A DNA stretch of 64,000 nucleotides from Symbiodinium natans. Lineage: Eukaryota > Sar > Dinophyceae > Suessiales > Symbiodiniaceae. A model generated the notes under the pieces. That model did no database searches. It saw only the letters and a list, made by a program, of their open reading frames with translations, and was not told where the DNA came from. A program made the position numbers and the translations under genes. Positions 28,901 to 38,830 of this stretch are shown here, in pieces. How positions within the stretch are numbered: position 1 is the stretch's first letter; every line of letters begins with the position of its first letter. Location of the stretch: NCBI GenBank assembly GCA_905221605.1, contig CAJNDS010000913.1:640836-704835 (forward strand), read 5' to 3'.

Positions 28901-29387
28901 GCTTGGCAAGGGCGCGAGCGTTCGGATTGTCGCCGACATGGGACAATGCCACCGCACCAAGCTTCAGTGGCAAGCGTTGAAACGCTTGGCGGCTGCAGGT
29001 GCCGAGGTGAAGGTGGGTTGTGGCACATCCGTGCGCGACGCCTATGCTCGCGACGGCCGCGGGGCTAAGGTAGGCACCGGGATTCAAGGGCTGCACCATG
29101 CCAAGGCCCTATGCCTACTGCGGCCTGATGGCGCGGTGGTGCTGATTGGGAGCCTCAATTTTACCACAAGCAGCAAGGCCAATGCGGAGGCAGGGCTTAA
29201 GCTTGAGGTCCCCAAGACGCACCCGGTCGCACAGTCCTACATCGAGGAATTCCAGAGGGTGTCGGCTGAGGCATTCTCCCTCGATGAGGCGGTTGCAAAG
29301 CGCCCTCAGTTGGAGCGAGCCAGTAGCTCCAACGTTGCTGGCAACGCCACTCGTGCCCCCAACACTGCTCCACAGGGTATCGAGTAG
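25812..29387 (+). CDS. multi-zinc-finger, membrane-helix, SWIM and PLD-like protein, 1191 aa
   Basis: Overlaps the previous ORF by 182 nt in the +1 frame. Residues about 10-70 are helical and likely coiled coil. Domains in order: C2H2 finger C129-X4-C-X12-H-X4-H152; unknown (RVIRYHKANGYDHSKVPLL); acidic linker; RanBP2-like fingers at about 405-440 (imperfect) and about 527-548 (W-X-C-X2-C-X3-N-X6-C-X2-C, exact); a K/G/R-rich stretch; one membrane helix at about 772-797 (TAITLVVVILCGAVLWYV); SWIM finger CGC-X8-CGH at about 853-866; and a PLD-family domain at about 1007-1147 with H1096-A-K1098, GSLNF and N-A-E-A-G. A single HKD motif resembles the Nuc/PLD6 class, which acts as a dimer on nucleic acid or lipid. 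The role could be nuclease, membrane anchoring or an envelope-position accessory; all are inference. The bases between H/K and the Asp are longer than the classical spacing. Confidence 0.82.
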   Translation: MGPMPRAQREGFLELGQTVVSSAKEYLARSEALLRAQKLQSKILEVAGTAMVKLEKITKREESLKTLRREGESRAAGEGADGEEVSDDGQDAPGVAGLSSSVRPSGGGTAQSAPAPEEPRPNADGHYGCSAPGCGLAFESLVQYHLHQAACHGASLPPNLGISPSAPLDPFRQDWRGRLFRRGKDGEYGEVPMLRVIRYHKANGYDHSKVPLLKRGDRIQLEDGSHHIYGGSHPPGWLRDDPELDPAPESSSGGSTPKSEPKEEAEPRPPREAAPRGRALEPPKGDVQQRLAERRSKRDYSPDLVTPLDDLHAQEIDSFFAGDPAADSLDVILMRAEVRTESHLKVGREEEDPLVKEEQEEEAEVVKDEEVSVEMEEGTAEEADDVALPANRAYVEGRFYPYGSWRCFFCEAINPVTEDQCLTTHAGGPNAGAPCDGRWINGIDIGWWEVDPQTAPEQWRRRFSAEELEEQQARADAARLLSDEELAEALQAAEEARAAERAKKRERRQAEKAERDDHISEALRIAGWQCPNCYEWNLSFRQLCFRCSTPLRLAEVVSRGIPDPRRGEERDSGSESSQDELEYEILLANRAMDQETIQPLLRNKHKKRGGKRRREEATYGKGRDPWSAWADARGKGQGKPKGRGKSDAKGKPKGRGKYAWGAFAAGIVAALQPRPSTSWVPAFPCGSARPPPSVPLPPRTPFFLGRGLLNRLMHALNGNINGWWGLAAAASAPIALQLHRGVVHVVEDSMHAVATVSADVVEEIGHGARRTVWVAGTAITLVVVILCGAVLWYVSRAVANRIAHMRHGNTAAPEARLSQLLGSEATFEVASSKKGVTHKVWVHLKEETAACGCRAYLAEGRCGHCDAAMDTARSLGFLHAAQRGAGPALTDSIRSTASEALAKGKVVLGLGNSEGCFSQLAAKSRGLSCFQGLAGRDLAAAPADGASAAHAHSGFVQRAATATVARTPSRRNKGPAPARSSPVKEAEFLAGGPYVQAAQTLLGSGAAEDVIYIRAYSLDCPSCIEAIEASLGKGASVRIVADMGQCHRTKLQWQALKRLAAAGAEVKVGCGTSVRDAYARDGRGAKVGTGIQGLHHAKALCLLRPDGAVVLIGSLNFTTSSKANAEAGLKLEVPKTHPVAQSYIEEFQRVSAEAFSLDEAVAKRPQLERASSSNVAGNATRAPNTAPQGIE
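27865..27882 (+). repeat. degenerate bulged-G hairpin
   Basis: Arms GCG(G)GTC and GGCCGC with a shortened loop (GGCCC). It lies in a Pro-rich linker and is weaker than the others. Confidence 0.4.
28611..28631 (+). repeat. bulged-G hairpin H9
   Basis: Arms GCG(G)GTC and GGCCGC (one T-G wobble), loop GTGACCT. It lies in the linker between the SWIM and PLD domains. Confidence 0.72.
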
Positions 29388-30075
29388 GCTGCGGCCAGTC
29401 GGCGCGGCGTGGTATGCATCCACGCATTATCAGAGCAGGCGTTGCAGCACGGCACGTTGCTTCGCCAACCTTTTGCACTTTCTTTTGCTTGACTGCGGGC
29501 GAAAAGCCGCGGCAGGTTGGAAACCTGCCCATTTTGCTTCCCCGCACCTTTCTCCTTCGCCCTGCCTGTGGCCCCTCGTGCCGAGGGTGCTCTTTTGCAG
29601 GTGCTGCGGACCGTGTCCTGGTCGCGGCAATGCGCTCGCCGAAGCGCGTGTGAGTTGCATTGCCCGCGGCACGAGCCATGTGCGCGGCTCTCACTGAGTC
29701 TGGTAGCCCGTAGGGTAGTTCCGGATAGGTGAGTAGCCGTAGCCGTAGCTTAGGACCGGTAGTGTACAGTGTACCATTTGTACCATAGTCTGTGTACTGG
29801 CAGCTAGAGACCAGCTCGAGGATTCAAGAGCCTCACCCACCAGCAAAAGGGTGAGGACCTCCTGGGAAAGGGTGGTTAAGGGTTGCTGAGGGTTGCCGTC
29901 GTCGTGCGTTCGTTGTGGTGGTGCGGGCTAGCGTCCCTGCCGCATGCCAATGCTCATGATGTGCGGACCACCGCGGTCGCACGCGACGCCCTCCCCCTTC
30001 CCTTTCTGTGTTCAGCGCGAGTGCCTGCTGCACTCCGAGCTCGAGATGAGCTGGAAGCCTCGGCTGAGGGGCGAA
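29388..30075 (+). other. 3' untranslated region of the retrotransposon
   Basis: No gene supported. It contains hairpin H10 and another possible hairpin at about 29497-29512 (GCGGGC, loop GAAAA, GCCGC). The 14 nt before the 3' LTR (GGCTGAGGGGCGAA) are purine-rich and could be the polypurine tract (low confidence). Confidence 0.55.
29606..29626 (+). repeat. bulged-G hairpin H10 (3' region)
   Basis: Arms GCG(G)ACC and GGTCGC, loop GTGTCCT. Variable stem pair A-T. Confidence 0.75.
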
Positions 30076-30369
30076 TGTAAGCAGGTCTAAGCACGCACGT
30101 TGCATGTGCAGAGCTGCCAGGACCAGTACTGTAGTCTTCTTTGCATGTGTAGGTTTGCAATTCGTTTCAATGCCAATTTTGGCTCAAGTACCGAGCTTGT
30201 GCCTTTGAGCACGGTAGAGTCGTACAGTAGCTCTTAGGTTGCTGTGCGGTCCGACCGGACGCACTCAGGCGTAGCTGCACAAGTGCTTGAACTCGCGAAG
30301 TCGTAAAACAGCGTGACCAGGCTGTGATTGCATTGGCTTAGTGCAAGTCCAGTGCTGGTCGACTTCACA
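30076..30369 (+). repeat. 3' LTR
   Basis: 294 bp, identical to the 5' LTR except A at 30319. The spliced-leader-like sequence is at 30172-30188 and the LTR hairpin at 30244-30264. Confidence 0.97.
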
Positions 30370-30472
30370 ATGTATGTATGTATGTATGTATGTATGTATG
30401 TATGTATGTATGTATGTATGTATGTATGTATGTATGTATGTATGTATGTATGTATGTATGTGTGTGTGTGTG
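30370..30472. repeat. (ATGT)n then (TG)n microsatellite
   Basis: About 22 uninterrupted ATGT units (30370-30460) followed by TG repeats. Only three ATGT units are present left of the element. Confidence 0.97.
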
Positions 30473-31269
30473 TTGCCGGTGATCATCAGGGTCAACAATT
30501 CTTTGGCAGCATGTGTTAACTCACATTGGCTGCTGTGCTCGCAAGTCTAGCTTGAGTCTTGCTGTTGGTGGGAGACATGCCATGAACAGCCAAGGATTCT
30601 GCTGATCAGCTCTGACCCAAAGTGTCGACTGCGAAATTGGCATTCCTACCCATTTCCGGTAACTGGCATGCCTTTGCCCTTGGGTTGTTCTTCATTTTGT
30701 TTCTCGTGACTTGGCGGCCTGAGTCCAGCCTTGCATGTGGAAAGGGTGGCAACATGACCAAATGCCGCTCTTTCTGGTACACGCCAACGGCAAAGGGCCA
30801 TGAAGGATGTGGCTCGGCCTGTTCGGCTTCGGCCCGGACGGCTGATTGTGAGTTCAGCATTCGGACACCTTCGATCGGTGTGCAAGGAACAGCAGACCTT
30901 GCCCTTGCCATTGGCGCCAGGCAAAGCCACATTAGCACTTGTGCGATTTCGGTTTTTACAGAAGTCTCTTCTTTACGGGGGTTGCCTCAAAAAAAGCCTC
31001 ATCAGCCCTGCCAATCCCTGAAACAGCCTTGGTAGGGCATCGCCACGTTCAGCAGAGAATTTGGCAGAGCATTTGCAGGTAGAGAGGGGCCGCCCCGAGG
31101 GTTTTTAGGGTTTTTAGGGGGTTTTTCCAGATAAGTCGTCTTGAGCCCAGCAAGCATCACCGAGCCCGAGCCAGCCGGGGGATCTCGGCGTCTTTGTGGG
31201 TGTTTTCCCACATGAAGTAAGGTGAAGTGAAGGATGTAACCCGATGTAAGCTCTAACTTCGGGAAAGGC

Positions 31270-32640
31270 CCGGGTTGCTGTCTCTGGCTTAGTGGGCTTT
31301 CAGAGCTTTACGCCCCGTTCCTTGCACTTGAAAGGCGTTCCTCAGAAACAGAGGAAACAGCGGCTTGTCTTCTGCGGCCACGTCGCCAGTTGTGGTACCA
31401 CAAGTCAAGACACGCAGCTTCTGAGCTAAGAAGGCACTGAGCCGGAACAGTTGGGACCTTCCACGGGTGTTGTCGCTTGCTGCCCGCAGGCGTGCCGCGC
31501 ATGACCGCAGGTCCCTCATCGGGATCTGAGGGAATAGGCTCGCAGAGATCGTACCTCCAGTGAGCTTCCTTGCTCGGCCAAAGCAGTATGCATGCGGAGA
31601 AGGTGGGGGCACCTCCTCTGCTACCTGACGCAGCGTGCAGTCGGCGATGTCCCATCTGAGTTTGCATAGTGGCAGCCACAGGTGGTGGCCTGCATTGTGC
31701 CCCAGGTTCCCACAATGCAGGCGACAAGGTCAGCAAGGGGCTGTCATCTGACATGCACGCAAAGTGCACCACGAGAACTGCAGCCATAGTAGCAAGTTTC
31801 GCCATCACGCCTTGAAGGGATTTGCAGAGTTGTTTCTTTTGTGAAGTGGGTCCCGACGCTCCCAAGCCAAATGTTTTGATGTCACTCGACAATACTTCTT
31901 GTGAGCTGCTAGAAGCCGTGTGGGACAGAGGTTCAAGGAAGCCTACCATGCACAGGTTGGGATAGCCGTCTCCAGCTTTGCAGGCTTTCAGAGTTCTACG
32001 TCCCGTTCCTTGCAGCTGAAGCACTTGAAAGGCGTTCCTCAGAAACAGGCCCTTGTCTTCTGCGGCCACGTCGCCACTTGTGGTACCAGGACAAGTCAAG
32101 ACACGCAGCTTCTGAGCTAAGAATGCACTGAGCCGGAACGGTTGAGACCTTCCACGGGTGTTGTCGCTTGCTGCCCGCAGGGGTGCCGCGCTTGATCGCA
32201 GGTCCTGCACCGGGATCTGAGGGAAGTCGCTTGCAAAGCCTTCGCGTGGGACAGCGTCGCACTGTCGCTGGTGTGCTTGTGGGAAGTAGGCCTGGCATGC
32301 ACAGCTTGAGATAGCTGTTTCTGGCTCGGTGGTTTTGGGAGTTTACCTCCCGTCCCTTGCCGCTGAAGCACTTTACAGGCGTTCCTCAGAAACAGCGGCA
32401 TCTGTTCTGTGGCCACGTCGCCAGCTGTGCTACCAGGACACGTCAAGACAGCTTCTGAGCTAATGCACAGCACGGGAACAGCTTGGGTCTGCGTGGCCCG
32501 CATGACCGCAGGTTCTCCATCATCGGCGGCAAGAAGCTTGCAAAACGTTTGTATGGGACAGAGTCGCGCAGCTACTTTGCTTCTGGGAAGTAGCCCTGCC
32601 ATGCACAAGTCATGCTTATGTCTTGTGGGTGCACTGCTTT
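31270..32640 (+). repeat. three spaced copies of a 170-bp module
   Basis: A segment with GTCTTCTGCGGCCACGTCGCCA, CAAGACACGCAGCTTCTGAG and GGGATCTGAGGGAA occurs at about 31360-31530 and 32050-32225, and more divergently at about 32390-32535. It is found only in this part of the array. Confidence 0.8.
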
Positions 32641-34279
32641 CCGTGGGCTAAGCAGCACGCATGTGGAGATTGATAGGTGAAGCAATGCTTCCTTTTCAAA
32701 TGGCAGTGCTTCAGCATTCGCTGGTAATCACAGCATCGTGGGACAACTAGCGGTGTGTGGAGTTGGGAAGCTGGCACGCCGGCGATCATCACTACAGCCA
32801 CTGCAGTTTGCTGCGCACGGGATGGACTTCCGGCCATCCCCCGGGCAAAGCGCATTTGGAGTGGAGCAGGCCGTGTTTACCAGGGACCATGGGGGTCGTG
32901 GGTCGACATTGCCCTATCAAACGGTATCAGAAACCCCTCGCCAAGTAATGGCCCTGTTTCCTGACATCGCTCTGTTGGTAATTGCCCTGCTGTCGTGGGA
33001 TTGGGATGATTAGGTTGTCCTCGTGGGTTGGTGTTCGGGAGCAGGAGTGTACGCTCATACTCATGGATGTCTCTAAGCTAACCCTATCATGCCTATCAGC
33101 CCTGGCAGGCTCTGCCGAATTTCGTTGACGTGGCTTGTGCCATCCTTGAAACTTGGTGTCTTTGATTATCCTTTCGGAGGACACGGAAGCACCCACCTTA
33201 GTTCCCCAATGTTTGTGTTTTGCCAGTGATCATCAGGGTCAACCGGCACGTTGTCATTCACACTGGTGCGTTCGCAAGTCTAGCTTGCTAGGTATGCTGC
33301 AGTTTGGGCAGACGTGCAATGAACAGCCAAGGACACTGCTGAGTAGCTCTGACCCAATGCGTTGACCGCGAAATCGGCATTCCTTCCCAAATCTGGTAAC
33401 TGGCATGCCTTTGCCCTTGGATATTTCTTCATGTTGTTTCTGATGCCGCTCTTTCTGCGACGCAGTGCCGGTGCCACGCATGCCACTGAAGATGAACTGA
33501 TGCGAGATGGGCAATCTCAAGCTGTCCACGAAGCGCGTGGAAGCTGGCACATCGGTTCTTCACGTCACATTTTGCGCGGAGGAAAGACTTGCGGAGGGCT
33601 TGCTCTGCGTGATGCTACATGCATGTAGAGATGAGGAGATGGAGCAATGCTTTCTTTGCAAGATGAAAAGTGGGGTCCTTTTGTCTTCATGTTTCTTGTG
33701 ACGTGGCGGCCTCTGTGAGGTCGAAGCAGCCTGCATGTGGAAAGGGTGGCAACTAAGAGGACCAGTTGCCGCTCTTTCTGGGATGGCAGGAGGGCACGCC
33801 AGCACCAAACAGCCGCCAAGGATGTGGTTCAGCCCCGACCCGAACCGGTGATTGTGAGTTCAACATTCAGGCAACTCCCCTGGACAGACGCCGGCATGAT
33901 GGTGCGTCCCATGTTCTACGCCGCAAAGTTGCCAGCTGGCAAATCGTTCCAAGCTGGATGTCTGCGAAGTGTTGGGAAGCTGGCCCGCCGGCGATCATCA
34001 CTACAGCCACTACAGTTTGCGCACGGGATAGGCCATCCACTGGGCAAAACTCGCAGGACCAGTTGCCGCTCTTTCTGCGCTGACAGGATGGCGCGCCAGC
34101 ACTAAACAGCCATGAAAGACGTGGTTCAGCCTCGACCCGAACAGGCGATTGTGAGTTCAACATTCAGGCAACTCCCATCCTCATGCGAGGCACAGTAGGC
34201 TTTGCTCTTGCCTTTCGCGCCAGTCAAAGCCATTTTAACATTTAGCAGAGAACTTGGCACAGCATATTCCGTTTCAGCC

Positions 34280-36050
34280 TTCCTGACGTGGCCGCCAAGG
34301 GTTTTCAGGTTACTCGTCTGAGCCAAGCACCACCAAGCCACCCAGCCGGGATCTCGGCGTCACAGTGGGGCCTTCCCCCCACGACGTGAAGTGAAGTGAA
34401 AGATGCACCCTGATGTAGGAAGATCTAACTTCAGGAAAGGTCTACTAGCTTGCTGGTATACCACGGTTTGCACACAGGATAGGTGTGCGGAGGCCGACCT
34501 GCAACTGGAGATGGATCGATCCGTCATAATGGCAACTGCGCTGGACCGACGCCTGCATGATGGTGCGTCCCATGTTCTACGCCGCCAGCTGCCAGCTGGC
34601 AAATTGTTGCAAGCTGGAGGTCTGCGAAGTGTTGGGACGCTGGAATGCCGGCGATCACCACTGCGGTCACTACAGTTTGCGCAGGGGATGTACTTCCGGA
34701 GGCCATCCCCTGGGCAAAGCGCATTTGGAGTGGAGCAGGCCGTGTTTACCAGGGACCACGGGGGTCGGGGGTTGACATTGCCTGGCGAGCCCCAATCAAA
34801 CCCGTGCCAAAAACCCTTCGCAAAAAATGGCCCTGTTTCCTGACATCGCTCTGTTGGTAATGAACCTGCTGTCGTGGGACTGGGATGATTAGGTTGTCCT
34901 CGTGGGTTGGTGTTCGGGAGCAATTTTGTCAGCCCATACTCATGGATGTCCCTAGGCACAGGGCACCTAGCATGAGAGTCGGTACCCTAACCCTATCATG
35001 CCTATCAGCCCTGGCAGGCTCTGCTGAACGTCAGTGACGTGGCTTGTGCCATCCTTGAAACTTGGCGACTTTGATTATCCTTGCGGAGGACACGGAAGCA
35101 TCCATCGTAGTTCCCGTAAGGTTTGTGTTTTGCCAGTGATCATCAGGGTCAAGCGGCACGTTGTCATTCACACTTGTGCGTTCGCAAGTCTAGCTTGCTA
35201 GGTATGCTGCTGTTTGGGCAGACGTGCAATGAACAGCCAAGGACACTGCTGAGCAGCTCTGACCCAAAGTGTTGACTGCGATATCGGCATTCCGACCCAT
35301 GTCTGGTAACCGGCATGCCCTTGCCCTTGGATTTTTCTTCATGTTTCTTGTGACAGGAGGGCACGCCAGCAGCAAACAGCTATCGGATTTTGTTCAGCCT
35401 CCACCCGAACGGTTGATGGTGAGTTCAGCATTCAGGCAGGTCCCATCCTCATGCAAGGCACAAGAGGCTTTGCCCTAGCAGCAGCTCTGACCCATCGTGT
35501 TGACTGCGAGATTGGCATTCCTACCCATCCCTGGTAACTGGCATGCCTTTTCCTTTGAATTGGCCTTCATGTTGTTTCTGACGCCGCGTTTTCTGCGACG
35601 CAGTGCTCGACGCCGCGCATTGCCAATGAAGTTGAACTGACGCGAGATGGGCAATCTCAAGTTGTCCGCGCAACGCGTGGAAGCTGGCACATCGGTTCTT
35701 CACGTCACATTGTGCGTGGAGGAAAGACTTGCGGAGGTGTTGCTCGGCGTGATGCTACATGCATGTGGAGATGAGGAGATGGAGCAATGCTTTCTTTGCA
35801 AAATGAAAAGTGGGGTCTAATTATCTGCAGCGCCCGCGCAGACCCGTCATAATGGCAACTGCTGACAGACGCCGGCATGATGGCGCATCCCATGTTCTAT
35901 GCCGCAAGCTGCCAGGTGGCAAATCGTTCCAAGCTGGATGTGTGTTGGGACGCTGGAATGCCGGCGACCATCACTGCAGTCACTACAGTTTGCGCACGGG
36001 ATATACTTCCGGCCATCCCCTGGGCAAAGCGCATTTGGAGTGGAGCAGGC
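34280..36050 (+). repeat. recent 2.78-kb-spaced duplication, copy 1
   Basis: Nearly identical to 37060-38830 at an offset of about 2780 bp (small indel near 35477). This is far more similar than other units, so it is a recent unequal exchange or segmental duplication. Confidence 0.85.
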
Positions 36051-37059
36051 CGTGTTTACAAGAGACCATGCTCATACTCGTGAATGTCCTAGCAAAGCGC
36101 AGGGAACCTAGCATGAGAGTCGGTGCCCTAACCCTATCATGCCTATCAGCCTTGGCAGGCTCTGCTGAATTTCAGTGACGTGGCTTGTGCCATCCTTGAA
36201 GCTTGGCGTCTTTGATTATCCTTTCGGAGGACACCGAAGCATCCATCGTAGTTCCCGTAAGGTTTGTGTGTTGCAGGTCATGATTAGGGTCAACCAGCAC
36301 GTTGTCATTTACACTGGTGTGTTCGCAAGTCTAGCTTGTTATGTATGCTTCTGTTTGGGCAGACGTGCCATGTACAGCCAAGGACACACCTCTTCACACT
36401 AGCATGCACCGCTGCTGAGCAGCTCTGACCCACTGCGTTGACTGCGAAATCGGCATTCCTAGCCAAGTCTGGTAACTGGCATGCCACATGCCTTTGCGTT
36501 TGGGCTTGTCTTCGCGTTTCTTGTGACGTGGCGGCCTCTGCGCGTGGAAAGGGTGGCTGGCAACTAGGAGGACCAGTTGCCGCTCTTTCTGCCATCGAGG
36601 GGCACGTCAGCACCAAACAGCCGCCAAGGATGTGGTTCAGCCCCGACCCGAACCGGTTGGTGCGTCCCATGTTCTACGCCGCAAAGTTGCCAGCTGGCAA
36701 ATCGTTGCAAGCTGGATGTCTGCGAAGTGTTGGGAAGCTGGCCCGCCGGCGATCATCACTACAGCCACTACAGTTTGCGCACGGGATAGGCCATCCACTG
36801 GGCAAAACTCGCAGGACCAGTTGCCGCTCTTTCTGCGCTGACAGGATGGCGCGCCAGCACAAAACAGCCATGAAAGATGTGGTTCAGCCTCGACCCGAAC
36901 AGGCGATTGTGAGTTCAACATTCAGGCAACTCCCATCCTCATGCAAGGCACAACAGGCTTTTGCCCTTGCCTTTCGCATCAGGAAAAGCCATATCCACAT
37001 TTAGCGGAGAACTTGGCGGAGCACGTGCAGGTCGTCAGCTGTATGCCGTTTAAGCCTTC

Positions 37060-38830
37060 CTGACTTCGTGGCCGCCAAGGGTTTTCAGGTTACTCGTCTG
37101 AGCCAAGCACCACCAAGCCACCCAGCCGGGATCTCGGCGTCACAGTGGGGCCTTCCCCCCACGACGTGAAGTGAAGTGAAAGATGCACCCTGATGTAAGA
37201 AGATCTAACTTCAGGAAAGGTCTACTAGCTTGCTGGTATACCACGGTTTGCACACAGGATAGGTGTGCGGAGGCCGACCTGCAACTGGAGATGGATCGAT
37301 CCGTCATAATGGCAACTGCGCTGGACCGACGCCTGCATGATGGTGCGTCCCATGTTCTACGCCGCCAGCTGCCAGCTGGCAAATTGTTGCAAGCTGGAGG
37401 TCTGCGAAGTGTTGGGACGCTGGAATGCCGGCGATCACCACTGCGGTCACTACAGTTTGCGCAGGGGATGTACTTCCGGAGGCCATCCCCTGGGCAAAGC
37501 GCATTTGGAGTGGAGCAGGCCGTGTTTACCAGGGACCACGGGGGTCGGGGGTTGACATTGCCTGGCGAGCCCCAATCAAACCCGTGCCAAAAACCCTTCG
37601 CAAAAAATGGCCCTGTTTCCTGACATCGCTCTGTTGGTAATGAACCTGCTGTCGTGGGACTGGGATGATTAGGTTGTCCTCGTGGGTTGGTGTTCGGGAG
37701 CAATTTTGTCAGCCCATACTCATGGATGTCCCTAGGCACAGGGCACCTAGCATGAGAGTCGGTACCCTAACCCTATCATGCCTATCAGCCCTGGCAGGCT
37801 CTGCCGAATTTCGTTGACGTGGCTTGTGCCATCCTTGAAACTTGGCGACTTTGATTATCCTTGCGGAGGACACGGAAGCATCCATCGTAGTTCCCGTAAG
37901 GTTTGTGTTTTGCCAGTGATCATCAGGGTCAAGCGGCACGTTGTCATTCACACTTGTGCGTTCGCAAGTCTAGCTTGCTAGGTATGCTGCTGTTTGGGCA
38001 GACGTGCAATGAACAGCCAAGGACACTGCTGAGCAGCTCTGACCCAAAGTGTTGCCTGCGATATCGGCATTCCGACCCATGTCTGGTAACCGGCATGCCC
38101 TTGCCCTTGGATTTTTCTTCATGTTTCTTGTGACAGGAGGGCACGCCAGCAGCAAACAGCTATCGGATTTTGTTCAGCCTCCACCCGAACGGTTGATTGT
38201 GAGTTCAGCATTCAGGCAGGTCCCATCCTCATGCAAGGCACAAGAGGCTTTGCCCTGAGCAGCTCTGACCCATCGTGTTGACTGCGAGATTGGCATTCCT
38301 ACCCATCCCTGGTAACTGGCATGCCTTTTCCTTTGAATTGGCCTTCATGTTGTTTCTGACGCCGCGTTTTCTGCGACGCAGTGCTCGACGCCGCGCATTG
38401 CCAATGAAGTTGAACTGACGCGAGATGGGCAATCTCAAGTTGTCCGCGCAACGCGTGGAAGCTGGCACATCGGTTCTTCACGTCACATTGTGCGTGGAGG
38501 AAAGACTTGCGGAGGTGTTGCTCGGCGTGATGCTACATGCATGTGGAGATGAGGAGATGGAGCAATGCTTTCTTTGCAAAATGAAAAGTGGGGTCTAATT
38601 ATCTGCAGCGCCCGCGCAGACCCGTCATAATGGCAACTGTGGACAGACGCCGGCATGATGGCGCATCCCATGTTCTATGCCGCAAGCTGCCAGGTGGCAA
38701 ATCGTTCCAAGCTGGATGTGTGTTGGGACGCTGGAATGCCGGCGACCATCACTGCAGTCACTACAGTTTGCGCACGGGATATACTTCCGGCCATCCCCTG
38801 GGCAAAGCGCATTTGGAGTGGAGCAGGCCG
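37060..38830 (+). repeat. recent 2.78-kb-spaced duplication, copy 2
   Basis: Partner of 34280-36050. Differences are scattered single bases, such as GATGTAAGAAG for GATGTAGGAAG. Confidence 0.85.

Larger units (their letters stand above)
13113..30369 (+). mobile_element. LTR retrotransposon, about 17.26 kb, Ty3/gypsy-type enzymes with rearranged RT and captured enzymes
   Basis: It is bounded by two 294-bp LTRs that start TGTAAGCA and end TTCACA (TG...CA) and differ at one base (G at 13356, A at 30319). Both ends abut ATGT units, consistent with a 4-bp target duplication, although the microsatellite target makes the exact length ambiguous. The integrase carries an HHCC finger, D,D(35)E and a GPY/F module, and the RT palm motifs are of Ty3/gypsy type. 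Five long ORFs on the plus strand cover 13611-29387 almost without gaps. The element is unusually large, and Tpt1-like, PLD-like and methyltransferase-like domains are additions to the normal gag-pol set. Recent activity is inferred from the LTR identity. Whether this copy is competent is unknown. Confidence 0.95.
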
